A stretch of 64,000 nucleotides of DNA from Trichoplax sp. H2 (Eukaryota; Placozoa; Uniplacotomia; Trichoplacea), in contig NOWV01000018.1 of assembly GCA_003344405.1 (NCBI GenBank), positions 124,001-188,000 of the forward strand, given 5' to 3'. This document shows, piece after piece, positions 14,881-26,845 of the stretch. Position 1 is the first letter of the stretch. Every line of letters starts with the position of its first letter. The notes below the pieces were generated by a model, which had not been told where the DNA came from, made no database searches, and worked only from the letters and a program-made list of their open reading frames with translations. Both the position numbers and the translations under genes were made by a program.

Positions 14881-16132
14881 GGTCCATCTATTGCTATTAC
14901 TCTACTCTACTCTACTCCGTAATTGGACACATTTGATGCGTGGTAACAAAGTTGATGCATAACCGTAGTTAAAAGATATTCTATATATATATATTGAACG
15001 TTCCAAATCAGTGTTATGCTAGTTATTGATGGCTACGCTGGAAAATTAGCATAATTAACATCAACAAAAGAAGCCATTAGGGTAAATGCAGTTTTAATGA
15101 ATAACTTCAGTGTTGTCTACAGTTGAAGAAATTTCCATGATGGACTGTGCTGTGCTGGGTTTGACATTGGACGCACTACAGTACAGTATACCATACGGGC
15201 TGTTACCGTATTTTACTGTAGTCTGTGACAAGATGCGTACTGTAACGTTGGACTGAACTGTACTGCGCAGTGGCGTCAACAAGAAGAGTTGAGGCGTCAA
15301 AGTGTCAGACCAGTTTATCAGGTTTTCAATAGTGAAAAGAGCTTCTATTGTAAATAAACATACTGCAACCGACGTTGTCGTATCCCCTGCGGTAGTAGTG
15401 GACAGTACAGTATAGCAGTGTAGTAATGTAAACATCAAGCTGGCTACAAGCAATGCTTCAAACGCCGGTGTAAACCTAGTCAAAATTCAAAATGGACCAA
15501 ATAACGTAGTGCAATCATATTGCGTGTGAACAAGAACTTCTTTCACCAGCATCAATTTGCAACATGAGGAAAAGGATCCATTTTTAGTTGTACTAGAACT
15601 TGGATGGTAAAAGCCAATGCGGTTTTTACCTCTATTGCACCCTGTAAAAAAGAGCCGTCGTATTAAAGTAATACAAGTCAAGATAAACGGAAAATAGTAG
15701 AGGCAACGCCCCATGTTTACTCTTGAATGTATTTACTGTGTTAAAAACTGCATTGGGGTGGACAACTTTAAACTACAATGGACAATAATACTATCTCTAT
15801 TTCCAGCCCTGATGAATTTGTGAGACTGCATCTCGCAGACAAGCAATTTCAATCCTAGGGTGTTGGTCCCAGTTTTCAGCAAGCAACATTCTAGTTCTTC
15901 CATCCTAGCACTTGTAATTTCCAATTATCAATCGTTTTCTATTGAATTGTTAAGGTTAATTGATCAAAAATAGTGTCAATATTAAGCCAGTTCAAAAGGC
16001 AAAGCAGAGTGAACATTGTCAACTTGCTTTTTTTATTTTGATGGTCAATCCACTTCTCTAGTTTGACTTGCCGTTAACCACTTGCAATTTCTTTCCACTT
16101 TAGAACCGAATTATTACAATTTCCACTACAAG

Positions 16133-18455
16133 ATGGGCAAGGTGAGCGATATTGTAGTTGTATGTGACTTGTTGAAATCGACAAATAAAGCAGCAGTATT
16201 GTAGGCAAATCAACAACCATTGTTTCCTTCTTGCAATCCAAACTAGGGAATTCTTGAGCGCTTGAATGAAGGTGTCGTTATTGGAGATGGCGGTTTCGTA
16301 TTTGCTTTAGAAAAACGTGGCTACGTCAAGGCTGGTCCATGGACACCAGAAGCCGTTATCGAATATCCAGAAGCCGGTAAAATATGTAGAGATGTAGACA
16401 CTTACCACCGCTATCTTACTCTAACTGTCAGCGTAAATGGTATCGTTTCACAAAAATAGGCAATGCCTTAGTTTCTGTACTTTGAAAGACAACTAAGATT
16501 TTGAACGCAAAAAATAAATACATTGACTAGTTTACGTACAGTACAATAAATTAATACTGAGTGGTAATAGCAGAGATTAATTTGGTAGAAGTAGTACTAT
16601 TTCTGATCAAGTGATTGATGCTAATACAAATGATCCTTTTCTCAGTCAAGCAATTGCATCGTGAATTCTTAAGAGCCGGATCGGATGTTATGCAATGCTT
16701 TACCTTTTATGCCAGTGAAGATAAATTAGAGAATCGTGGTAATAAAGCGGCTCAGCATGGTGTAAGTATTCACTTAATATCGTACAGTATTTTTCTTATG
16801 CTAAACTATTCATTTTTATGGAGATCATATGAAAGTCACTTTTACTATGCATCAATATATAGAGAGCTAACCATACGGCATAGCCAGCGTAGAAAGCCAC
16901 TTTCAATGTCGTCAATAATTGGTAATGACGCTGTAACTAGAAATGCATTCTTTGCGTATCTATAGGTCGGAGCAGTGAATGAAGCCGCTTGCAAAATTGC
17001 TCGTGAAGTTGCTAACGAAGGCGATGCTTTAATCGCTGGTGGAATGTGCCAAACCCCAACTTATCTATCTGGGGGCAATAAAGAAACAGTCCAGATAGAA
17101 TTTCAAAAACAGGCAGATGCTTTTGTAAAGTGCGGTGTAGATTTTCTCATCTGTGAGGTAAAACCTATTCTATCGTGTTATTCAATCATTGATTTCCATT
17201 CAATTTTGGAAAAGCTTTTTATCATAGTACGTACAATGATTTTAAACAACGCTACTCTCCTTAGTACTTTGAACACGTTGAAGAAGCAACTTGGGCTGTC
17301 GAAGTCTGTAAAAAGACCGGCATGGCTGTTGCCGCTACATTGTGTATTAACGATGAGGGAGATATGCATGGCGTATCCACCGCAGATTGTGCCGTAAAGC
17401 TTGCTAATGCTGGTATGGATTACCTAAAATATCAAACACACAATTCTATGCTACTTAAGACAAGTTACAATATGAGGGAGTAGTCGTCGTCGTTATCTTA
17501 GCTCCTATTGCCACTTTTACCTATTATAGGAGCTGATATTATTGGAATAAACTGCCATTTCGATCCTGATGCCACCTTAGCTGGAATTCGTGAAATGAAG
17601 AGAGGCTTAGATGAAGCTGGCTTGAAACGTCATTTGATGAGCCAACCGTTAGCATTCAAGACACCAGATGTAAACAAGCAGGGATTTATTGACTTGCCTG
17701 AATTTCCTTTTGGTAGGCTATATCCTAAACATACACAAATAGAGAAATGAATTGTTTGGTAATAAAATATTTCAACAATATTCATTTAGCTCTGGAACCA
17801 CGTATACTTACAAGATGGGATTGTCACCGTTACGCCAGAGAAGCCTATGATCTCGGAGTTCGATACATTGGTGCTTGTTGTGGATTTGAGGTAGGTGACT
17901 ACTATACCTCAACTAAGCAATATATATCGTCAGTCACAAAATTAATGCCCTGTAAAATAAGCTTTAACAATACCATTACTATTACTTAAATTGATCTATT
18001 GAATAATGATTCCTTCCTTATTCAGCCTTACCACGTTCGAGCTATGGCGGAAGAATTATCTAAAGAACGAGGATGTTTACCTGCAGCTAGTGAGAAACAT
18101 GATATGTGGGGAGGTGGATTGCAACTTCACACCAAGCCTTGGGTTCGAGCAAGGTAAAATATCAATTGGTCTTAACATATGGATACATACTATAAGCCAC
18201 AAACTTCAAATTACTAGTAGTACTGTAATATTTGTTATAAATGCAACGACGATGTATAACAAAGATATTCACAAAACATTCTCTAGAGCTCGACGTGATT
18301 ACTGGGAAAATCTAAGTCCAGCTTCTGGCCGTGCGGAAAGTTCTGCCTTTTCTAAGCCGAATGCGTGGGGAGTAACTGCTGGCGACGATTTATTAAAACA
18401 ACAAAAGGAAGCAACCACTCTAGCAGAAATCTCTAATCTAGCTGGTAGATCATAA
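16133..18455 (+). CDS. BHMT: Betaine-homocysteine S-methyltransferase, copy A
   Basis: Zinc-dependent cytosolic enzyme that moves a methyl group from glycine betaine to homocysteine, giving dimethylglycine and methionine. Nine exons: a tiny first exon 16133-16141 (Met-Gly-Lys), 16247-16376, about 16646-16759, 16966-17157, about 17267-17411, 17529-17733, 17791-17889, about 18027-18156 and about 18284-18455 (TAA). The fold markers [19 protein letters not shown] and [12 protein letters not shown] are present. All three zinc ligands are there: Cys in INCHFDP and the Cys pair in GACCGFE. The C-terminal dimerisation segment ([20 protein letters not shown]) and an Ala/Lys-rich tail follow. Length is close to the usual 400 residues or so. 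It is divergent from DMGDH, the next enzyme for its product, and faces a second copy tail to tail. Confidence 0.95.
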
Positions 18456-20155
18456 AGAGTTATATAGGAATCTAACTAAGCTAAACTAACTCCATGTTGA
18501 TAACATCTCGATAAGCAGCTGTTTGGATTTGCATCTATTCTTTTATTTAAATGTAGCTATGTGAACATCTGTAATCAGTAAATTATTCTCCAGGCTAACC
18601 GTCACTTAAACTTGCTTGTTACATTTGTAGCAATACTTGAGTAACATTCATGAAGCCATGATGCTTTGTTTGTTTACCTCATGGTTAAAAATATCGTCAA
18701 TTTATTGTCGAAATGCAATATCACTCATATGTTAAATATTGATATTTTGAATATTTAGCTAACTGTAGTTGTAGCCCAGCGTGATAATAAACCAATAAAA
18801 TACTAAGTTAATAATCCGCGGTTTGTGGATGATTTTGGTGTCTTGCTTTCAGAATGAAGCGGTCTTTGCTAATTGAAACTCTGAGTATTTATCTTGATGC
18901 TAAATACCTTGAATTACCTGTGCTGTTATCTCTGCCGCCCTTCGATAATTTATCATGTCGAGTTTAGCGAATAGCTTTCTTCGGGTACAGCATATGCATT
19001 AAAGGCTAGAGAATACTTATATACTCTACGCTACGAATCTATATTAGTAAAATTTAACTACAGAGTATATAGCATATGACAGTTGTTTATAACGTTTTCT
19101 TTATAAAAATGTGATCATACAGTAAGTTCAACTGAAGCAAGCATTTTTACTCAAATGAATCCGTAAAGTACTTTATTTATATCTTGATATAGTGCTAGGA
19201 AGTACACTTTTGCATTGTACCCTTTAGCTGTTTTCTAAGGTATTCAAACAATTCCTTTCTAATAGTTATCCAATTAACACTGAAATTACAATTGAACCTA
19301 TTACATGTCTAATGCTAAGGGCAATGCTTTAAATAATTCTGTTTCCGCCATATCGTAAATATGTTTAGTTATTGGGAGGTAGTTTTCCCTGAGGGCAATT
19401 GTCTGGGGAATTTTCCTAGAATTATTTCCACTATAACAATATTAAATTGATACCTGCATGTAGCAAGTGTGGCAGCGCTATTGTACGACAAACTGAACGC
19501 CAGCAGGACTTGACTAGTATATCAGAATAAAGGCACTAAATGAACATATCGCTTGGATGATCAATATTAAATACTGGAACCGAAATTATGATCCGCACCG
19601 ATTTGTTAGCCTGCTTTCTAGCAGTAAACTAAGCTTTGAAAAATATAAATGGATTATTCGGCATATGCAGATAGCATATTTGCAATGTTTTGGATAGCTA
19701 TCCACGTTTGTAATATTTCAGATGAAATCACACGAAACGCTAATCATTAATAACTAATACAACAAACAGAAAGAAAGTCCTATGTTGTTTAATACAAGTA
19801 ATTTGGCAAAGCAAGTAGTAAATTCAAGGCCGTAAGCAGCTCAAAGTCAACGCGCGAAAGCATTTTATTAAATAAGAAATTACTTAGCTTACACATAAAT
19901 ACCACACTACAAGGACTAAACCATAAAAGTAACTAAGATATATGCATTTGCCGTCACATTTCCGTAACAAAACTTGTACCGTAATAAGAAAGCCTTTAGA
20001 TATAAATGATGAATCCATTTATATCTAAAACATCGTAATAGTCAAAGCCTTCATTTACAGTATTACTGGTGCAACATGATAATCTATAACTAGCAGTTGC
20101 AAGATTAATCTTAGTACTGCTAATTTGATTCATGCTCTAGTCATCCGGTACTTCG
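18456..20155. other. Spacer between the two convergent BHMT genes
   Basis: 1.7 kb holding only the two 3' ends. AATAAAATA near 18793 could serve copy A polyadenylation. Apart from a short hairpin (listed) I see no gene and no large repeat. Confidence 0.55.
19995..20029. repeat. Short perfect hairpin
   Basis: TTTAGATATAAATG at 19995-20008 is followed, after 7 bases, by its exact reverse complement at 20016-20029. It lies just past the end of BHMT copy B and might act in 3'-end formation, but its role is unknown. Confidence 0.75.
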
Positions 20156-23100
20156 TTAATCAGTGATATCGTGAGAACTAGGTTTCGAGTACGCAGGGCA
20201 TTCTGGTCGCCCAGTAGCAGGACGTAAGTTTTCCCAGTATTCGCGAGAAGCCCTATAAAAATACCGTACACATTAACAACACTTTAACACTTAATTGATC
20301 ACTTTAATCGGTTACAGGGTAGAATCATCCATCTTCGATAAAGCTTGAACATTGATTTTAACTACTATCGATATTACAGAATCCTTTCTGCTGTGGATAC
20401 GCATGCTTAATTTTAAATGTGAGACCGATAGTTCGTGAAGATAATTAACTGTTTAATAGTAAAATATCGTACAAAACTCTTTAATGCTTCGAGTAAGTAA
20501 ATATGCTTAAAATAAAATTATTCCAATTGTGTATGAAAATATAGCTACAATCATACAATATTACTTTATAAACGTTTAGCGTTAAATCTTTCAGCAATTG
20601 CACCCTTACCTAGCGCGAACCCAAGGTTTAGTATGTAATTTTAAACCTCCTCCCCACATTTCATGCTTTTCACTGGCAAGCGGCAATTTACCCCCCCGCT
20701 CAGTAACTAGCTCTTCAGCTATTGCTCGGACATGGTACGGCTATATACAAAAATAAAATAATACATCTATCACAAAATAGCATTACTGCTTTAAAAATTA
20801 TTTTTTTTTCCTTACAAACTCAACAAACTTGCTATTCTATATCGCGCAATCGAGATGTACACAGTACCTCAAATCCACAGCAGGCACCGATATATCGGAC
20901 TCCTAAATCGTAAGCTTCTCTAGCATAACGGTGACAATCCCATCTAGTCAACGTGCGTGGTTCCATAGCTTAAAAATAATAAATTAGTACTATTACTTGA
21001 ACGAAGATTTGAAATGACAGTATTTTCCAGAAAGGAATTTGAACAATAATATACCGAAAGGAAATTCAGGGATATCGACGAATCCATGTTTGTTTGCATC
21101 TGGAGTTCTATAGCCTAACGGTTGAGTTATTAAATGCCGTTTCAAGCCAGCTTCTTCTAAGCCTCTTTTCATTTCTCGTACTCCAGCTAGTACAGTATCC
21201 GGATCGAAATTGCAGTTGATACCAATGATATCAGCTCCTAAAATAAATGTTATCGCAGAAGTTTTTTAATATCTTGAATAAAAATCTATCTATAAGAAGC
21301 TATGCCATTGTCCGACATAACATATCAATGACAATTAATTCGTATCGTAATACCGATCAGTAACAACGTTATCAACACAACATAAGTTATCCATGAACAG
21401 AAACTACATAAAAATACCAGCATTTGCAAGTCTGACAGCACATTCAGACGTTGGAACTCCATCGACGTCTCCTTCCTTATTAATGCATAAAGTAGCAGCA
21501 ACAGCCAAGCCTGTTTTCTTACAAATTTCAACAGCCCAACATGCTTCTTCAGCGTGTTCAAAATACTTTGTAAACGTATAAATAGTAGAGTAAATAGCTA
21601 TTGCAAGCAAAATCAATCTTAAATATACGAACAAATACTGAAATTGTACTGGCAAGAGCTATAGACAATGGGCTGCATAATAAAATATAAACAATACCTC
21701 ACATATCAAGAAATCAACGCCGCATTTGGTAAAAGCATCTGCCTGCTTCTGAAAATGTTCTTGAACGGCTTCTTTGCTTCCACCTTCTGCATATGTAGGA
21801 GTTTGACTCATACCACCAGCAATCAATGCATCACCTTCATTAGCAACTTCGCGTGCAAGTAAGCAAGCAGCTTCATTTATGTTGGTAGACTATACAGTGA
21901 AAATAAAATAATTTCAATATATTGATTATGTAACATTGGATTTTTATCCGCGTCTAGACGATAGTAATTTTATTGGCAGTCCAACAACTACAATTACGAA
22001 GTAATTGATTTTTATAAGATATTTAAATTATTAGAATATATTAAAAGTTAATGCGTTCCGTATAGAGCATACCCCATGACGACCAGCCTTGTTGCCTCGA
22101 ACCGTCAATTTATCTTCGCTAGCATAAAATGTAAAGCATTGCATGACATCGGAGCCAGCTCTTAAAAATTCACGATGTAACTCTAGTACTGTTTAATGTA
22201 TAATAGGTCAAGATATTTAGTAAATTATTTCGCAGCAGGTACAGTAGCGTAATTAAGCTATAGCATTGCACATATAGTAAGATGCCTTTAATATACGGAC
22301 TGTACACTGTGCTTAGTGACAAGTGATTAAAAACAAATACGTGTGCATGTCTACGACAGTACAATTCATTAACCATGTAGAGATAGACCAGGCCGTTAAA
22401 CAATTTACGCAAGTCACTTTTAAGTTTTTATTGCCTATTCTAGAAGTCACCTACGTTATGCATATATGAAGGATATCCTAATCTTAATTTAAGTTAAACT
22501 TTCCCTTAAAACGTTTTGATTTTCTTTGAAGAATATTAAATCTCGTTTTACACTATTTAATCAAATAATAACTTTTTACAGTAATTATACACAGTTATAC
22601 AGTAGTCCATAATGCGTTAACACGTTCGAATTCTGCAACCATTAATATACATTGGATATATATTTGCTAATTTTTGACTACATCACCTGCTTCTGGATGC
22701 TCGATAACAGCTTCTGGTGTCCATGGGCCGGCCTGAACATAACCACGCTTTTCTAAAGCGACGACAAAGCCTCCATCACCAATAATGACTCCTTCATCTA
22801 ATCGTTCAAGGATTCCCTAAAGGCATATAAAATTGGGAATATACGGTTACCGTACATATTTTAGTATAGTATTGTCCATAATCTATTCTAATAACAATCG
22901 TTTGTAAGAGCTAAGGACTACAGAAATAATTGTTAGATCTATATGAAGAGTATAACTATACTGTAAATACTTGTATGAACGAGTATATTGGATATTGCGA
23001 TTAAGTTGTACTACCATACTCAAATATCGCGTTACTGCCACTGTAATTATTATAATCATTCATTTCAACCGCTACTTCATTGGTATGCGCTAGTGCAAAG

Positions 23101-23177
23101 TATTGTATAACGATAATAACAATTAGTTATTATAAAGTAAACTAGTTCATTGAAAGCAATATTCTCACCTTTCCCAT
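20156..23177 (-). CDS. BHMT: Betaine-homocysteine S-methyltransferase, copy B
   Basis: Second BHMT paralogue, on the opposite strand and tail to tail with copy A. The exon pattern is the same: a Met-Gly-Lys first exon (ATG 23177-23175), exon 2 about 22686-22816, then about 22072-22170, 21702-21893, 21410-21566, about 21060-21237, about 20870-20967, about 20613-20740, and a last exon 20156-20253. All three zinc ligands are conserved (Cys in INCNFDP, Cys pair in GACCGFE). The dimerisation block reads [17 protein letters not shown]. The protein stops soon after [13 protein letters not shown] and lacks the Ala/Lys-rich tail of copy A. Many silent and some amino-acid differences show that the duplication is old or diverging. 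Introns are somewhat longer than in copy A. Both copies look intact; whether they differ in substrate or expression cannot be read from sequence. Confidence 0.94.
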
Positions 23178-25639
23178 TTCAACGGTCTTGAATCGAACGA
23201 TAGAAAATATCAAAGATTACCGATTAAAATTGACTCACAATTCTGAATAAAATGATTCCACAATACAACTGCGGCGAGAATAACAAAGATTATAGAAGAA
23301 TTCTCGGTACAATTTCTATTGAATCTTATCCCTACGCTGCTTTATACGTATTAAGGTCAGACATGAGATGTATATTGGACATCACCGAAGCGTAACATTA
23401 CCATCGACAATTTTTTTATCTCTATCCATTAATGCTCATCGATGTTATCCATAATTATCAATATCGCGCTGAAAATGATTGATTTTAAATTTAAATGTCA
23501 CTGAAGAGTAGGTTTGATCTAAATGGTACAGTACTTTAATAACCAATTGTTGTTTCATTGTTGCAAATTCAAATTACTGTGATAGCTCAACAACATGGAT
23601 TACTAGAACCGTTGTTTAATAGTATTTTATACACGACGGTCTTGGCTATTTTTTCCTCAAAGATGACATGATCTACTTACTGTACGTACAAACGGTTAAA
23701 GTAGGAGATGATTATACTGTAAGATAGATTAGCGTATTCTGTAACAACTGTACAGTACTATATGTTACAGTTCAAATTTCACACCAGCCAGCTATACTCC
23801 ATACTCTACTGTTCGTCTTTTTCGAAGATAAACATGCAAACGGTGTTGATTTACTCAATCTCGGACGGTGTCGAAGCAGTCTTCGGCTCGCTCGATGGAC
23901 AAAATAGCAAATTGATCAACGAATAAACAATGATATTGATAACTATGATAATGCTTACTTATCGTTAGCTGTAGTAATTAATCAAGAATAAAGGCAAGTG
24001 AATAAAGTTGTGGAGAACTGAAGACTTCGCCGATGTTAATCTTCTACAATGGAAGCTAAGCGCTTTTTTCCAACGTAGTCGTCCGCGATGATAGCGTTAT
24101 GACAAGCCGATTGTTCCGACGGTAGTATTTACGTGAGGGAGGAGAACAAGATGCCACGGTGGATAGGTTAAAACTACTCTATCACACTGGTGTTTCCGCC
24201 ACAGTCGGTTATAGAGAAGCATTCAAATCACAATTGATGTCATGGAATAAATGCGCATGCATCACCTTTAACCTTTTAATGGCTGTGTTCCATTTCGTCA
24301 AGATGGTGCTATACTGTACGTCGTAGGATGCTGTTGTTTGCAATCTGAAGGCAGACTTTAGAACAGGATTAAGATAGGCGTTGCCTATTTGCCAAGAACT
24401 TTCCCAAAAGAATTAATTAATTCATTATGGATCAATTACTAGTCGTTAATACGTTCATACGCGTGCTTTGACTACCATCTGACTAGCTACGTCTTTGGTC
24501 TCTGTGGAATACTGCTGCAAGCCACGCTGGTCAAGAAAATTGTCAATTATGAATTATTCATCAATCCATTGTACTGTATTTCTACTTCTTTCTGACTGAC
24601 TTTGTTTGTAGTCTCTTTGAAAATACTACAAACAACGTAAACAACTCCATTAACAGTGGAGTACGATCATTGATCGAGATTATGCACGAATACTGTTTGC
24701 CAACTGCCTAAAATGTTGCCTATTTACAGCTCTCCATACAGTGTACACAACATGGCACTACTGTTCAGTAAACCGGTACAGAACAGGATGTTTCGGGTGT
24801 GCAATGGCTGTTTACTTGTTGATCATCAAGAAATAGTACTGGCATCAATCAGTAATCTGATAATGCAGCACTTTCAGAAATATAACAGTTGTAGCGGCTC
24901 ATGTTTTCTTCTACTGTAAAATTTCAACAACTCTCTTAGTCAATCATGGACTAGTCACTAGTCGTAACGATTGAGCAGTCCATCATTGTCCTCAAACGAA
25001 GATGGAAACCTTTCCTAATTTGATTGCAATTCAAGTTGTAGTTCAGCATGATAGCCATTCAACTAAGTTCAAGATCAACAGTGTATAAACAATTTATAGT
25101 ATAGTATACAATACTCGACAATAATAAAACCGCAGAACTCCAGTAGACACAAAGCACCAGCAGACACATGGACTAGACTATGGAATATGCCCTCGAGAAC
25201 ATACGCGTAGTTAGTAGTCCCATATGACTGCAAAAAAAACTGAAAGATCTCAGATGGTCGGACATTTTAAACCTAATAAAAGTGGAAAATGTTTAAAAAT
25301 ACTGGCTTAGTATCAATCTCTTGAAGAGTATCTGTTCTCTTCCTCATTCAAGACTATGTTAGACGGTATAGAATTACTTTCAAGGAGATTCTAGGTAAAA
25401 TAGAAGAGGATGCAATGAACTATTGCTTTCTTTAAAGCAATAATTCAATTACAAAATCCAACATCTGCTTACTAAGGCTATAACGAAGAGAAAAACTGTA
25501 TTTGGAATAGTTTCCAGCCGACATGACACCAGTTATCCGACCGTCCGAATTCGGTTACAATAATACATTGACTACTAGACACTAAAAACATGCCGCCGAA
25601 TGGTTGCTGGTCATTTCAAGTGAAGCGTCGATCTGAAAC

Positions 25640-26005
25640 GATACACTGCAGTATGCTGTACACTGAGTGTACAGTACTGTCGACGATTGTAAGCCAAATT
25701 ACCGTCGCTGCTGGGTTAGTTTTGTACTCGACACTGTAAGCCTGTTCGAATTTTAAATTTGGTTCAATATCCAATTGCTTTACGACTAAAATGTTTCAAA
25801 ATGCAATAAAATCATTTTCTATCTAAAAATTGTTACCGCTTAGCGAACTAAAAACACGCGCAACCGTTTTTTGAAAATGCTTCTGTTGCTATTCGTCCAA
25901 TCTACAGTGTACAGTACAGACCCTTATACTGTAGTGTACAGTACAGTATACTGTAGTATGGGCTTTCAGTCGCAGTGTAACAGTACTGTACAGTACAGTA
26001 CAGTA
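25640..26005. repeat. Cluster of TACAGTA/TACTGTA palindromic motifs
   Basis: GTACAGTACTGT, TGTACAGTACAG, AGTGTACAGTACAGTATACT and a run of GTACA units at about 25983-26010 occur within 370 bases. Neighbouring motifs are mutually complementary, so the strand can fold in many ways. The same motif recurs in other spacers of the window. Confidence 0.8.
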
Positions 26006-26274
26006 CAGTAGACTACAATGACCAGAAAATGATCGGGTAGGCGCGGCCCACCCCCCATACTGTAGAATAGTTTTTAGCAAGTAATGAACAGTCAGTTCTC
26101 ATCCACTCTCTTTCTACTGTACATCTGATAAAATCATGCCTACGTGTCTCCATACAGTACTATCAACTACTAAAGGAAGACCTTTTAGCAGTCCATTCCA
26201 CGCTAATACAAGCACTATTGACGACAGTCCATGTCATACAGAGAAGGCAACGCTCTGCCATGGACAATAGGAGA

Positions 26275-26363
26275 AGTCCGTCCATCCGAGGAAAGTGTTC
26301 GATCCAGGTATGTCCAATGGGGGGACATACCTGGGTCGGACACTTTCCTCGGATGGACGGACT
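26275..26363. repeat. 89-bp near-perfect inverted repeat (hairpin)
   Basis: A 41-base arm starting AGTCCGTCCATCCGAGGAAA at 26275 is followed by the 7-base loop AATGGGG and the complementary arm ending at 26363 in GGATGGACGGACT. The arms differ at only two positions, and in the + strand RNA both become G-U pairs. It is far more GC-rich than its surroundings. No flanking transposase is present, so it could be a miniature inverted-repeat element or a small-RNA-type hairpin. About 300 bases on (26565-26655) is a diverged stretch with the related words CCGTCCGTCCA and AAAGTGTTC. Confidence 0.88.
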
Positions 26364-26845
26364 ACGCCTACCCGTTGAAATCTTATATCACTGTTTTCTG
26401 AATCACTCGTATTAATTTCATTTAAATAGCATTTATGGTCTAATTTACTGCTTCCAAGCAGAGCTTAGCAATACTTAATACATCACAATGTGATATTACT
26501 TCATTCATTTAAAAAAATCAGTCAATTCACAATCGACTGTCTGCATACTAAAGTACTGTCACAACGAAGAAGTATTGGGCTGAATGAGGCCAAAAATATC
26601 CGTCCGTCCAATAAAGTGTTCAATGTTCAGTCCCGCCCAAGTATTCTTCTTCTAGTGGTCTATGGCTATGCAGTCGATGTGCGCAGATTCTTGTCAAGTC
26701 TCCAGAGAAACACTTACTGTAAACCTGCTCAGCAGTTGGCCATGGAGGATATGGTTTAAATTACTGGCATCCATTTTGATTCTATTTGTACCCATCCTAC
26801 CGGTATATTGGCAGAATTTGCCTACTGCAGCTTCCTACTGATTCA

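Larger units (their letters stand above)
10238..16132. other. Divergent spacer between DMGDH and BHMT copy A, repeat-rich
   Basis: 5.9 kb separating two divergently transcribed one-carbon genes, so both promoters must lie here. I see no convincing gene. Open frames at 10423-10686, 11617-11889, 11978-12268, 15094-15483 and 15487-15714 are not flanked by matching splice signals and show no known family. The region carries two tandem duplications (listed separately), several TACAGTA/TACTGTA motifs (for example 11085-11135, 15179-15260) and a short ACTCT run near 14897-14917. Confidence 0.6.
23178..26845. other. Divergent spacer between BHMT copy B and ANO8
   Basis: 3.7 kb with the promoters of two divergent genes. 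No gene is supported. Open frames at 24713-24919, 25889-26080, 26218-26415 and 26490-26759 overlap repeats or lack any family resemblance. It contains a dense cluster of TACAGTA motifs and a long near-perfect hairpin, both listed separately. Confidence 0.55.

Noticed and set aside
15094-15483. 129-codon minus-strand frame with a hydrophobic N-terminus resembling a signal peptide
   Set aside because: It runs through TACAGTA-type repeat words, composition is Thr/Ser-rich as expected of such words, and no homologue is recognised.
24713-24919. 68-codon plus-strand frame with Cys-rich content
   Set aside because: No spacing of cysteines typical of a known domain, no splice signals, isolated in a spacer.
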